Notes under the pieces: model-generated
What the model was told of the DNA's origin: nothing
Database searches by the model: none
What the model saw: the letters and a program-made list of their open reading frames with translations, nothing else
Shown here: positions 35,601 to 44,371 of the stretch, one piece after another
Layout: each line of letters opens with the position of its first letter
Position numbering within the stretch: the stretch's first letter is position 1
Translations under genes and position numbers: made by a program
Origin: Candidatus Accumulibacter similis
GTDB taxonomy: Bacteria > Pseudomonadota > Gammaproteobacteria > Burkholderiales > Rhodocyclaceae
Assembly (NCBI GenBank): GCA_013347225.1
Contig: CP054595.1
Coordinates: 4,088,415-4,152,414 of the forward strand
DNA: 64,000 bases
Direction: 5' to 3'

Positions 35601-36195
35601 TGCCCGGGAAGGCGATAAGCGTGCCCTGGCCGAGCTCGAACGCATTAAGCAGCAGCAGCGCGGGCTGTACGAGCGCCGCGATGTCGCGATTGCGCAGGCC
35701 CGGCGCGAGGCCGAGCTGATCCAGCCAGGCCAGGTCGAACTGATTGCCACCGCCCTCGTGCAGCCGTCGACCAACCCGGAGGACGTCAAGGCCCGCGACT
35801 TCGAGGTCGAGCGCATCGCCATGGAGATCTCCATGGCATTCGAGGCGGCAGCAGGCGCCGACGCGCGCGATGTATCCACCCCCGAGAAGGCTCGGCTTGC
35901 GGGATTGACCGACTACCCAGGATTCGACGTCTTCTCCAGGCGCTCCGACCACGAGCGAGCCATCGAGGTGAAAGGACGCGTCGAAACCGGCGATGTCGAG
36001 CTGACAGAGAACGAATGGGCGAAAGCGATCAATCTCCGCGGCAGGTATTGGTTGTACGTCGTCATGAACTGCGGTTCGTCGTCCCCGAGGTTGTTCCGTG
36101 TGCAGGACCCCTTCGGTCGGCTCCTTGCACGCGCCAAAGGTTCGGTTGTTCTATCCGCGGCGGCGATCCGAGAAGTGGCGGAGGTGGTGGCGTGA
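32620..36195 (+). CDS. XRE-SNF2 helicase with DUF3883 domain (operon gene 1)
   Basis: A 1191-residue fusion. Residues 5-52 form an XRE helix-turn-helix (LRERLGLTQAAMAAQLGVNF, TLSRWELGRSRPS). A complete SNF2/HepA ATPase follows: DDAGAGKTIM, DEAH box VFDEAHKL, LLLTATPH, then GTDAAAEGINLQ and LEQRMGRIHRYGQ. A coiled region and a C-terminal DUF3883-like domain (about 1090-1150) come last, with YPGFDVFSRR and AIEVKG in the D..E-x-K arrangement of a PD-(D/E)XK fold. It resembles DISARM DrmD-type helicases but with an added DNA-binding head. It probably moves along foreign DNA in a defence complex. Good promoter at 32535-32563. Confidence 0.85.
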   Translation: MEATEIRRLRERLGLTQAAMAAQLGVNFVTLSRWELGRSRPSALAVGRLRALEGAESPSASAPSPSAAVDAAELEAQKLDFLGDPNQVRTLVEGERLSYGHLFNPAFATEISQVDPLPHQRIAVYERMLPQPRLRFGLFDDAGAGKTIMTGLYIRESLSRRTLRRVLVVVPAGLVGNWYREMRTLFQLSFRIVTGSDARKGNPFTGADSDLVIVSVDSLRGQALFGCLSDPSVTPYELVVFDEAHKLSANRDPDGTFRPTDRYRLAEALAGVRDIPDEWRLGWSAHHLLLLTATPHMGKPFPYYCLWRLLEPEIFSTETAFGSFPADDRKKYFARRVKEEMVNLRGAPLYPLRVCDTHSYELSQGPLSEQELYDKTTAYIRHFYNQARLLNRSAARFAMTIFQRRLASSTWALLRSLRNRLEKLETLIDDIQSGRIPEEQLREQQRRLDRQVRDTLDEKTADEEGAEGGIEEHEKDEAQALAAFVATNLAELVAEREKVRELVGLAEAVYARGLESKFEKLRELLRSPEFEQEKVIIYTEHRDTLDFLMRRLEAMGYAGQVAYIHGGLDFEARDAQVELFRRPHGAKAGPDGSGARFFVGTDAAAEGINLQFCWVLVNYDVPWNPARLEQRMGRIHRYGQKKDRVAILNLVAGKTREGRVVQTLLNKMEEIRKELGSDKVFDVIGRIFEGLSLNDYIQRAIVSEDAADREALDLAGHLTVEQIRAIAAREEAIFGRGGEVAKDLPKLQEAMHIEEMRRLLPGYVRRYLEHAAPTIDVDLVGDLDSTFFLRARRKGALDSVIPLLETYPEPARARLTVYRPADSRDAVFLHPGEPVFERMSALAVERCGLAGRRGAVFVDVSASAPYLLHVMRVSVVRRVDEAFPALHQEEVLEQCLVAVKQFADNRIEETSVEQMLLLRPAAKVDAASVGFVAQGNTYRLAAEEFVSGTLLHRMSDVRRLQAMDRLRYTEEYLRRAYDYQESELASARKRFTERAREGDKRALAELERIKQQQRGLYERRDVAIAQARREAELIQPGQVELIATALVQPSTNPEDVKARDFEVERIAMEISMAFEAAAGADARDVSTPEKARLAGLTDYPGFDVFSRRSDHERAIEVKGRVETGDVELTENEWAKAINLRGRYWLYVVMNCGSSSPRLFRVQDPFGRLLARAKGSVVLSAAAIREVAEVVA

Positions 36196-36284
36196 CGGCG
36201 AAACGAGTGGCCAACGGCTGCGCACGAGTCGCTTGTCGCAGCGCTGGTGCTTTGCGGTGTGCTTGTGCCAGGTTGGGGTGACGG

Positions 36285-37103
36285 ATGGAGATCGAGATTT
36301 TTGACGTCGAGCACGGGGCGTGCGCCCTGGTCACCACGGACAACGGCAAGCGATTGCTGTTCGACTGCGGTCACAACTCCAGCACTGACTGGCGGCCGTC
36401 GAGTTCGTTGCCTGCCCGTGGGATCACGCGAGTCGACAGCCTCGTCGTGTCCAACTATGACGAGGACCATGTAAGCGACCTGCCGGACCTTCTGCGCAAC
36501 GTGCACGTGCCGGTGCTCGTCCGCAATCCCTCGGTCCGTCCAGCCGATCTGTACGCGCTGAAGGCGGAGAACGGGGTCGGCCGCGGCATCGGCACGCTCG
36601 CCTACATGGCCGGCAACCATTACACGGCGCCGGTCGTCGGCCCGCAGGACTACGGTGCACTGCAGATCGCGCACTTCTGGAACACCTACCCCGCGCTCGA
36701 CGACGAAAACAACCTCAGCCTGGTAACGATCCTCCGCTACCACAACCTGGGTGTCATCTTTCCGGGGGACCTCGAGCGTGCCGGTTGGTATCGACTGCTG
36801 GCGCGCGTCGATTTCCGTGCTGCGCTCCGCGGCGTCAACGTGTTCGTCGCGTCACACCACGGTCGGGAGGGTGGCTACTGCCCGGAGGTGTTCGAATACT
36901 GCACGCCAGAGATCGTGATCTTCTCCGACAAGGGCGTCGCACATGAAACCCAGAAGACCGCCGCCTTGTACCGACAGCATGCCGCAGGGGTCCGTTTCTT
37001 CGACAGTGAGACGCGCTACGTCCTGACGACGCGAAACAACGGCGCCATTCGCCTCTCGCAGCACGGCCCCGGGATGGGGTTCGTCTGGATCAGCCGCAGG
37101 TAA
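36285..37103 (+). CDS. MBL-fold (ComEC-like) hydrolase (operon gene 2)
   Basis: A 272-residue metallo-beta-lactamase-fold protein. The start (IEIFDVEHGACALVTTDN) and LFDCGHN fit the family. The metal motif reads SNYDEDHVSDL (residues 56-66), where the usual H-x-H-x-D-H has Asn and Asp in place of the first two His. NLGVIFPGDLERAG and FVASHHGREGGY supply further ligands. This variant is common in ComEC-like MBL proteins near defence genes. The substrate is unknown; nucleic acid or nucleotide is likely. It lies 89 bases after gene 1 and four bases before gene 3. Confidence 0.8.
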   Translation: MEIEIFDVEHGACALVTTDNGKRLLFDCGHNSSTDWRPSSSLPARGITRVDSLVVSNYDEDHVSDLPDLLRNVHVPVLVRNPSVRPADLYALKAENGVGRGIGTLAYMAGNHYTAPVVGPQDYGALQIAHFWNTYPALDDENNLSLVTILRYHNLGVIFPGDLERAGWYRLLARVDFRAALRGVNVFVASHHGREGGYCPEVFEYCTPEIVIFSDKGVAHETQKTAALYRQHAAGVRFFDSETRYVLTTRNNGAIRLSQHGPGMGFVWISRR

Positions 37104-37107
37104 GCGC

Positions 37108-37764
37108 ATGCGCCAGTTCGACTTCTACGAGTTCACCGGCATCCTCGTACCAGGAGCGGCCGCCCTGGCTGGCGTGCTGATGTTGGTACCGGGTCTCATG
37201 CCGGTGTCTGCGGTGAAGGATTTCAGCATCGGTGGCTTCGGCCTGCTGGTGGTGCTTGCCTATGTCGCGGGCCACCTGGTCCAGGCGGTCGGCAACCTCG
37301 CGGAATGGCTCTGGTGGAAGGCTTGGGGGGGCATGCCTACCGACTGGGTGCGCAAGAACCCCACGTGCCTCTTGGCCGAGTCGCAGGCAGCCGTGCTGCC
37401 CAAGGCCATCGCCGAGCAACTGAAGCTTCCAGACGTTGACCTGCGAGCAACGAGCCGCGAGCAGTGGTATTCGATCACCCGCCAGATAAGCGCCGCCGTC
37501 GACGCGGCCGGCCGTGGGTCACGTATCCAGACCCTCAATGGCAACTACGGCCTGAATCGGGGCCTAGTCGCCGCCCTTGCCGTGGTGCTTGTCATGGCAT
37601 TGATCGCGACGCCCGCCGACTGGGCTGTAGTGGGCGGCTTGGGCGTGGCAATCGGCCTTGCGCTCGCACGCATGCACCGCTTCGGAAAGCACCAGGCGCG
37701 CGAGCTGTTCGTGCAGTTCCTTCAGCTGCCGACCAGAGAACAACCATCGGAGAAGAAAGTATGA
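37108..37764 (+). CDS. Four-helix membrane protein (operon gene 3)
   Basis: A 218-residue protein of unknown family. Two hydrophobic segments near the N-terminus (about residues 9-32 and 40-60) and two near the C-terminus (about 151-168 and 171-188) predict four membrane helices with a soluble loop of about 90 residues between the pairs. There is no signal peptide. Its stop overlaps the methyltransferase start (ATGA). Membrane proteins in defence operons are often effectors that disrupt the membrane, but nothing in the sequence proves that here. Confidence 0.7.
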   Translation: MRQFDFYEFTGILVPGAAALAGVLMLVPGLMPVSAVKDFSIGGFGLLVVLAYVAGHLVQAVGNLAEWLWWKAWGGMPTDWVRKNPTCLLAESQAAVLPKAIAEQLKLPDVDLRATSREQWYSITRQISAAVDAAGRGSRIQTLNGNYGLNRGLVAALAVVLVMALIATPADWAVVGGLGVAIGLALARMHRFGKHQARELFVQFLQLPTREQPSEKKV

Positions 37765-40700
37765 GTGGTCCGAACGGCAAGCGGCTGATCGAAGTCGCCT
37801 TCCCGCTGAAGCAGGCGTCGATCGATTCCGTCCACGAGAAGAACGTTCGGCACGGGCACATCTCTACGCTGCACATCTGGCCCGCGCGGCGGCCGCTGGC
37901 GGCGTCCCGCGCAGCACTGATCGCGACTCTTCTTCCCGACCCGGGGGACAAGGAGAAACGCGACGAGATGCTCAGGCGGCTCGGCGGCACGGTCGTCCAG
38001 TCGGTCAAGCGAAAGAAGCTGCCCTCCGGCAAGGTCGAAGACGTGGTCTCCGAGGAAACGCAGGGCGGCATCCTGCACTGGGGGCGCGAGTCCGGACCGG
38101 ACTTGGACTGGTTCCGCGCGGAGATCCGCAAGGCTTACGGTGGGCGTGCGCCGAAGGTGCTGGATCCATTCGCCGGTGGCGGCGCGATCCCGCTGGAGGC
38201 GATGCGCCTGGGCTGCGACGTGACGGCGGTCGACATCAACCCCGTGGCGTGGTTCATCCTGAAGTGCACGCTGGAGTACCCCCAAAAGCTCGCCGGGCAG
38301 AAGCGGCGCTTGCCCGACTTCGCGCTTGCTGACCGCGAGTTCATGGAGGCCTACCTGAAGGCCCTGGGGCTCAAGCCTGCGGCCATCCGGACGCAGCTCG
38401 ACCTGCTGGCCAGGCACGCATCCAAGGAGACCCAGGGAGAGATGTTCGAGCATTTGCAGCTCGATCCCTCGCTCTTGGAGGCCGATCTCGCCTGGCATGT
38501 TCGGGCCTGGGGACGGTGGGTGCTGCGGGAGGCGCGTCGTGAACTCGCACGGTTCTATCCAACGTACGCCGAGTTCTGCTCGCTTGACCCCTACCGGCGC
38601 GTGCCGCTCGCTCGCGAAGCCGAAGAGCAGCTCAAGTTGGTGCCGACCAATGAGGCAGGGGAGCCACAGATCGACCTGCTGAATGCCGGCTTCGACAAGA
38701 AGACGTACCTCGACAATGACAAGAACCCGCGCTGGGTGGCCAAGCCGACAGTCGCCTACCTGTGGGCCCGTACCGTCAAGTGCAAAGCCTGCCGTGCCAC
38801 GGTGCCGTTATTGAAGACCCGCTGGCTCGCTAAGAAGGACAACAAGCGGGTCGTGCTGACGATGGAACCGAACGCCGAACGCACGGGCGTGGTGTTCGGT
38901 ATCGATCCTGAAGCGAAAGTCCAGGGCGGCAATGCCGCCCAGCGGCGCGAGCATGACAAGCGACTTGGTTCCGGGACCATGACTCGATCGGGTGCCACCT
39001 GTCCGTGTTGTTCCGCGATCATGACCATGGAGGACATACAGCTGGAGGGTCGTGCAGGCCGCCTATCCGAGGTGTTGACCGCGGTCGTGGTCGATTCGCC
39101 AGGCGGGAAGGAGTTCCGAACTCCAACCCAAGACGAATTGACCGCAAGCCAGCCGCCTGGAGACGCCTTAACCGATGCGTTTGAGCAGATCCCTTACGGC
39201 GCTCCAAACGAACCAATTTCGCCAGATCGCCCCTCGCCGAACACGCGCGGGGCGTCTGGCCTGACTCGCTACGGCTTCGACAACTGGGGGGCCATCTTCT
39301 CGTCTCGGCAGCTGCTAGCGCTTTCAACCGTGCTCCGAAAGACTCGCAACGACGCCTGGAATGCAATACGCCAAGCAAACTCACTGGGTGGCTGGCACGA
39401 GGCCCTCATCGCGTACCTATTCGCATCCTTTGACAAGTTACTGACGAACTCAACCACCATTTGTTCCTGGAACTGCAACACCACCAGTATCCGACATACG
39501 TTCGGAAGATTTGCGCTCCCGATGGTGTGGGACTTTACAGAGATAAACCCGCTATCTGCTCTCGCCGGGGGCTATGAGAATTCGATGGATTGGGTCGCGG
39601 AGGCTGTTGCCTTTGCTCTTGAAGCCGGACGGACCTCGCACGATGCACAGTGCCTTCGAACGTCTGCCACAGATCTGCGCGCTGCCAGCGTAGATGTCAT
39701 CCTGACGGACCCCCCTTACTACGATGCGATCCCGTATTCGGATCTCATGGACTTCTATCACGTCTGGCTGAGGCGTGCAGTGAAGGACGTGCTTGCTGAG
39801 CATTCGACAGCGTTTCATGACTCACTTGGGCCGAAGTGGGATAAGACGTCGTCCTCTGGTGAGCTTGTCGACCAGCCGTCGCGATTCGGTTTTGACGGTG
39901 CGCAGTCGCGGCGTGCATATGAGACGGGCATGGCGGCCGTGTTCACGCGTTGCCACGACGCACTGACGCAAGACGGACGGCTTGTTGTTGTGTTTGCAAA
40001 CAAGCAGCCAAATGCATGGGAAACATTGGTTGCTGCGCTGATACGTGCCGGCTTTGTCGTTGACGGGTCGTGGCCGATTCAAACGGAGCGTGCCAGTCGC
40101 AGCAACGCACTGTCGGCCGCGGCATTGGCCTCTTCGGTCTGGTTGGTCTGTCGCAAGCGAGAGCTCTCTGCCAGAGCAGGATGGGATAGCGCCGTCATCA
40201 AGGAGATGGAGGCACGGATCTCGGCGCGCCTTCGCGATTTTTGGGATTCAGGGATTCGTGGTCCAGACTTTGTTTGGGCGGCTACTGGCCCGGCGCTTGA
40301 GGCGTATAGCCAGTATCCCGCAGTCAAGAAGGCGTCCGAACCCGGTGCGCTGATGACGGTGACGGAGTTCTTGCGCCACGTGCGCCGCATCGTCGTCGAC
40401 TTCGTGGTTGGCCGCGTGCTGACGCGGGGCGACGCGGTTGCGACCGACAGCGCTGGCCTCGACGACGTGACCACGTACTACCTCCTGCACCGCAACGACT
40501 TCGGTCTGAAGGACGCGCCCGCAGGCGCCTGCATTCTGTACTCGGTCTCCTGCAACCTCTCGGAGGGTCAGTTGGCCGATCAGTACGAGATCCTCAGCCG
40601 TGGCAAGGGCGCGGCCGCAGAAGAGGAAGACGAGGATGCGGAGGCTGAGGAGGGCGCGGAGGAGGTCGAGACCACCGGGGGGGGCGGCACGTTCCGGCTA

Positions 40701-40997
40701 CGTGCATGGTCGCATCGCAAACATCGGATGCTGGGGCTGGACACCGAAGGTGGTCGCGCGGCGCCGCTGATCGACCAGGTGCACAAGCTGATGCACCTGT
40801 GGAAGGGCGGCGACGTCAACAAGGTCAACGAATACCTCGACTCGCGTGGACTGCGCCGGAGCCCCATCTTTGCGCAGCTGCTGCAGGCCTTGATCGAACT
40901 TGCACCGCATGGAGACGAGGAGCGGTCGATCCTTGAAAGCCTTTCGAATCACGTCCGCAGTCTGGGCGCTGCAGCCCAAGGTGCGTTGCCCGTTTGA
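37761..40997 (+). CDS. DUF1156 adenine-specific DNA methyltransferase (operon gene 4)
   Basis: A 1078-residue member of the COG1743/DUF1156 methylase group. The N-terminal DUF1156 signature is IEVAFPLKQASIDSVHEKN, HGHISTLHIWPARRP. SAM-binding motif I is LDPFAGGGAIPLEAM (about 133-147), and catalytic motif IV is TDPPYYDAIPYSD (about 648-660). Between them lie two Cys pairs (CKAC about 341, CPCC about 414), probably a zinc finger. An acidic linker and a helical C-terminus follow. It likely marks host DNA as self for the operon. The part from about 39.1 to 40.3 kb is visibly poorer in GC than its surroundings. ATG 37761 overlaps the gene before. Confidence 0.9.
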   Translation: MSGPNGKRLIEVAFPLKQASIDSVHEKNVRHGHISTLHIWPARRPLAASRAALIATLLPDPGDKEKRDEMLRRLGGTVVQSVKRKKLPSGKVEDVVSEETQGGILHWGRESGPDLDWFRAEIRKAYGGRAPKVLDPFAGGGAIPLEAMRLGCDVTAVDINPVAWFILKCTLEYPQKLAGQKRRLPDFALADREFMEAYLKALGLKPAAIRTQLDLLARHASKETQGEMFEHLQLDPSLLEADLAWHVRAWGRWVLREARRELARFYPTYAEFCSLDPYRRVPLAREAEEQLKLVPTNEAGEPQIDLLNAGFDKKTYLDNDKNPRWVAKPTVAYLWARTVKCKACRATVPLLKTRWLAKKDNKRVVLTMEPNAERTGVVFGIDPEAKVQGGNAAQRREHDKRLGSGTMTRSGATCPCCSAIMTMEDIQLEGRAGRLSEVLTAVVVDSPGGKEFRTPTQDELTASQPPGDALTDAFEQIPYGAPNEPISPDRPSPNTRGASGLTRYGFDNWGAIFSSRQLLALSTVLRKTRNDAWNAIRQANSLGGWHEALIAYLFASFDKLLTNSTTICSWNCNTTSIRHTFGRFALPMVWDFTEINPLSALAGGYENSMDWVAEAVAFALEAGRTSHDAQCLRTSATDLRAASVDVILTDPPYYDAIPYSDLMDFYHVWLRRAVKDVLAEHSTAFHDSLGPKWDKTSSSGELVDQPSRFGFDGAQSRRAYETGMAAVFTRCHDALTQDGRLVVVFANKQPNAWETLVAALIRAGFVVDGSWPIQTERASRSNALSAAALASSVWLVCRKRELSARAGWDSAVIKEMEARISARLRDFWDSGIRGPDFVWAATGPALEAYSQYPAVKKASEPGALMTVTEFLRHVRRIVVDFVVGRVLTRGDAVATDSAGLDDVTTYYLLHRNDFGLKDAPAGACILYSVSCNLSEGQLADQYEILSRGKGAAAEEEDEDAEAEEGAEEVETTGGGGTFRLRAWSHRKHRMLGLDTEGGRAAPLIDQVHKLMHLWKGGDVNKVNEYLDSRGLRRSPIFAQLLQALIELAPHGDEERSILESLSNHVRSLGAAAQGALPV

Positions 40998-41038
40998 GAG
41001 CGCAGCGGCGACGCGACATACAGAAGAAGGACTTGCAC

Positions 41039-44000
41039 ATGGCCAAGATCAGCACGAAGCCCTGGCACAAGGTGGTCGACTTGAGGCCGGACATCCGCAG
41101 CGGCGAACTTTCACAGAAGGAGTTCGCCGCGGACCTCTACGACGTGATGTTGGAACGCAACCGCTCCGTCTACCACGATCCGAAGGAGTTCTTCGCGCTG
41201 ACCTATCCGACGACCAAGCTGCGCGATCTGGCGCGCGACGTGGTCCTCAGGCTTGCCGGGAAGTCGGAGAAGGCTGTCCGGCAGCTCCAGCTGACCTATG
41301 GCGGGGGCAAGACGCACGCGCTGATCACGCTGGTGCACCTGACCGCCGCACCGGACAAGCTGCCCAAGCTGCCGGCAGTAGAGGAGTTCACCACTCACAT
41401 TGGCACCGTGCCCCCCAAGGCGCGCATTGCCGCGCTGGCCTTCGACCAGCTCGATCTCGAAACGGGCATGGACGTCAAAGCCCCTGACGGGACGGTGCGC
41501 CGGTTCAAGATGCCGTGGAGCGCATTGGCCTGGCAGTTGGGCGGCAAGACCGGGTTGAAGGTCCTGGGCAAAGAGGACGGCGAGCGCGACACGGCGCCCG
41601 CGACGAACGTCCTGGAAGAGCTGCTCGCGCTGCCGGCTAAGGACGGTCTCTCGACCTTGATCCTGCTCGACGAGGTGCTGATGTGGGCGCGGCAGGTCGT
41701 CGGCGTCGACGCGGCCTGGCTCGGCAAGGCGGAGTACTTCTTTCAGTGCCTGACCCAGGCGGCAGGGCGCGTCCCGGGCTGCGCGCTGGTGGCCTCGCTG
41801 CTGGCCTCTGACCCAGCCAAGAGCGACGAGCTCGGCAAGAAGATCGAAAAGGCGCTGTACGAGATCTTCCAGCGCGTGTCGGATGCTGGCGTGCAGCCGG
41901 TGGAACGGCAGGACGTCGCCGAAGTGCTGCGGCGGCGACTGCTGACTCCGGCCAGCTACACGAACCGCGGCGAGTGGAAGCAGCAGGTGGTGAGCGCGCT
42001 CAACGGCATCTGTGATCTCGACGACCAGACGAAAAAGAACCGCTCACACGAGGAAGAGCGTTTCCTGGCGGCATTCCCGTTCCACCCGAACCTGACCGAT
42101 GCGTTCTTCGAGAAGTGGACGCAGTTGGAGGGCTTCCAGCGCACTCGTGGCGTACTGCGGACCTTCGCGATGGCCCTGCGGGACGCGGAGAGGTGGGGCG
42201 ATCCTTCACCCAACGTTGGTCCAGCAGCTTTCTTGTCCGCGCCTTCGGATGTCGCGCTGACCGATGCCACGCGCGAATTGGCCACGATCGCCCGCACCGA
42301 GCAGTACGAGGGCAAGCGGCAGGACTGGCAGGCGATCCTGGAAGGCGAGATCAAGAAGGCGCGCGAGATCCAGGAGGAGGGCTTTGGGCTCAAATTCCGC
42401 GAGATCGAGCAGGCCGTGGTCGCGACTTTCCTGCACTCCCAGCCGATCGGCCAGAAGGCGCAGACGCGGGAACTGATGGTGATGCTCGGCGCCAACGGCT
42501 CGGACAAGATCGATCTGAGCAAAGGCCTTGCGCGCTGGGCTGACGTGTCGTGGTACCTGGATGACACCTTCACGGCGGAGAAGGAAGGCAACCTGCCGAA
42601 GGTGTGGCGGCTTGGCTCCAAGCCGAACCTCAAGCAGATGCACCACGACGCCCGGCAGCACATCTCTGAGACGGTGCTGGACGAGGTGCTGGAGAAGGAG
42701 ATCGGCCAGACCAAGCGTTTGACCGAGGGCGCGCGCACTATGGGCGCTGCGGTCCACATGCTGCCGTCCAAGCCCTCGGATATCGAAGACGACGGCGAGT
42801 TTCACTACGCGGTGCTGGGCCCCAAGGCCGCGTCCGAGTCGGGCAAGCCGAGTGCGGAGGCCAAGCGGTTCATCGACGAGACCACGGCGGCCGATCGTCC
42901 CCGCGCCACCAACCGGAACGCCGTCGTGCTCGCGGTGCCGTCCAAGGATGGCATCGAGCTCGCCCGCGAGAAGGTGCGCGATGCGCTCGGCTGGGAGAAG
43001 GTCCGGGAGCTGCTCAAGAGCCGCGACGATGTCGACACCGTCCGCTTCGCACAGCTTGAGGCCAACCTGAAGGCGGCACGCAGCGAGATGACGTCACAGG
43101 TGATCATGGCCTACTGCATCGTCGTGACCGTGAACGAGGCGAACGACGTCGCGGCGTTTCGCCTGGCCATCGACAACGAGCCGCTGTTCACCAAAATCGT
43201 CAACGACAAGCGCGCCCGCATCGAGAGCACCGCAGTTAATGCCGAGGCGCTCCTGCCGGGTGGGCCGTACGACCTGTGGCAGGCGGGCGAGAAGTCACGC
43301 TACGTGAAGGACCTGGTCGGCGCGTTTGCTTCCACCGCGAAGTTGCCGAAGATGCTGAATCGGGGCGCGATCCTCGACACACTGCTGCTCGGTTGCGAGG
43401 CCGGCGAGTTCGTGCTGCAGGTATCCCGGGCCGACAAGTCGGTCCGTACGTTCTGGAAGGCGCGGCCGGATGACGTGGCGCTGCGCGATCCGTCGCTCGA
43501 AGTGGTGCTGTCGGATGCTGCAACGTTGGTTGACCTCGAACCCGCCTTGGTTGCGCCTGGAGCTCTCCCGGAGCTGTGGAAGACGGATGCAATCAAGCTC
43601 AGCGATGTCGCGGCGTACTTCTCCGGAAAGCACTACGTGCAGATCGACAAGGGAGGCTACACGGAGCCGCTGTCGATCCCTGGCGCATCAACGGACGCGA
43701 TCAAGGCTGCGGTGTCGGGTTCCGTCAAGTCGGGGCGGGTGTGGCTGCTGAACGGGACGATCAGCGTCTGCGGTGATGAGGTTCCTGCCGGCTTTCTGAC
43801 AGACGAAGCGCAGCTGCTGCCGCCGCCAGCGCCGTTGTCGACAGCCGATCTCCTGCCTGCGAATCTGCCGGCGGCTTGGACGGAGAAGGTCACAACCGCG
43901 CATCTGATCCACGCCTCGCTGTCGAACAAGCGCGGCAAGCCCCTGCCCTGGGCACCGGTTCGGCAGGCGCTCGACGAAGCCTTCCGATTGGGAGTGCTCG

Positions 44001-44317
44001 AACGGACGGCCGACTCCCGTGACTGGCCCACCGACTTCGGCGGCGCGGCCGGCGTGAAGATGGTTGTTCGGACCGAAGTCAAGGAGCCGCCGCCGAAGAA
44101 GGGCTACGGCGCAAAGCAGGTCACAGCCGAACTGCGCCCGAACGAGATCCAGGACCTCGCCGACCAGCTCGGCGAGCTGACGAAGGCTGCCGCGGGTCAC
44201 GAGCTGAAGTTCTCGATTCAGATCCAGGTGGGAACCGACAAGGCGCCGCCAGACGACGTGGTGGAACAGATGAACAAGATCCTGGTCGGGATCAAGAAGG
44301 GGATGCGGCTCGAGTAG
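41039..44317 (+). CDS. DUF499 ATPase (operon gene 5)
   Basis: A 1092-residue COG1483/DUF499 protein, an AAA-like ATPase repeatedly found beside DUF1156 methylases. The Walker A motif is LTYGGGKTHALITL (about residues 83-96), and the Walker B motif is LSTLILLDEVLMW (about 204-216). Other family features are YHDPKEFFALTYPTTKLRDL and the helix RRRLLTPASYTNRGEW. The C-terminal 250 residues are predicted mixed alpha/beta and unassigned. ATG 41039 follows AAGGA at good distance and 41 bases after gene 4. It may be the engine that couples recognition to the helicases. Confidence 0.88.
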   Translation: MAKISTKPWHKVVDLRPDIRSGELSQKEFAADLYDVMLERNRSVYHDPKEFFALTYPTTKLRDLARDVVLRLAGKSEKAVRQLQLTYGGGKTHALITLVHLTAAPDKLPKLPAVEEFTTHIGTVPPKARIAALAFDQLDLETGMDVKAPDGTVRRFKMPWSALAWQLGGKTGLKVLGKEDGERDTAPATNVLEELLALPAKDGLSTLILLDEVLMWARQVVGVDAAWLGKAEYFFQCLTQAAGRVPGCALVASLLASDPAKSDELGKKIEKALYEIFQRVSDAGVQPVERQDVAEVLRRRLLTPASYTNRGEWKQQVVSALNGICDLDDQTKKNRSHEEERFLAAFPFHPNLTDAFFEKWTQLEGFQRTRGVLRTFAMALRDAERWGDPSPNVGPAAFLSAPSDVALTDATRELATIARTEQYEGKRQDWQAILEGEIKKAREIQEEGFGLKFREIEQAVVATFLHSQPIGQKAQTRELMVMLGANGSDKIDLSKGLARWADVSWYLDDTFTAEKEGNLPKVWRLGSKPNLKQMHHDARQHISETVLDEVLEKEIGQTKRLTEGARTMGAAVHMLPSKPSDIEDDGEFHYAVLGPKAASESGKPSAEAKRFIDETTAADRPRATNRNAVVLAVPSKDGIELAREKVRDALGWEKVRELLKSRDDVDTVRFAQLEANLKAARSEMTSQVIMAYCIVVTVNEANDVAAFRLAIDNEPLFTKIVNDKRARIESTAVNAEALLPGGPYDLWQAGEKSRYVKDLVGAFASTAKLPKMLNRGAILDTLLLGCEAGEFVLQVSRADKSVRTFWKARPDDVALRDPSLEVVLSDAATLVDLEPALVAPGALPELWKTDAIKLSDVAAYFSGKHYVQIDKGGYTEPLSIPGASTDAIKAAVSGSVKSGRVWLLNGTISVCGDEVPAGFLTDEAQLLPPPAPLSTADLLPANLPAAWTEKVTTAHLIHASLSNKRGKPLPWAPVRQALDEAFRLGVLERTADSRDWPTDFGGAAGVKMVVRTEVKEPPPKKGYGAKQVTAELRPNEIQDLADQLGELTKAAAGHELKFSIQIQVGTDKAPPDDVVEQMNKILVGIKKGMRLE

Positions 44318-44371
44318 CGAAGTTGTGCGTAGCCACAAGCCACACGCGTTGCGCCAGAGAGGGGGAAGCAA

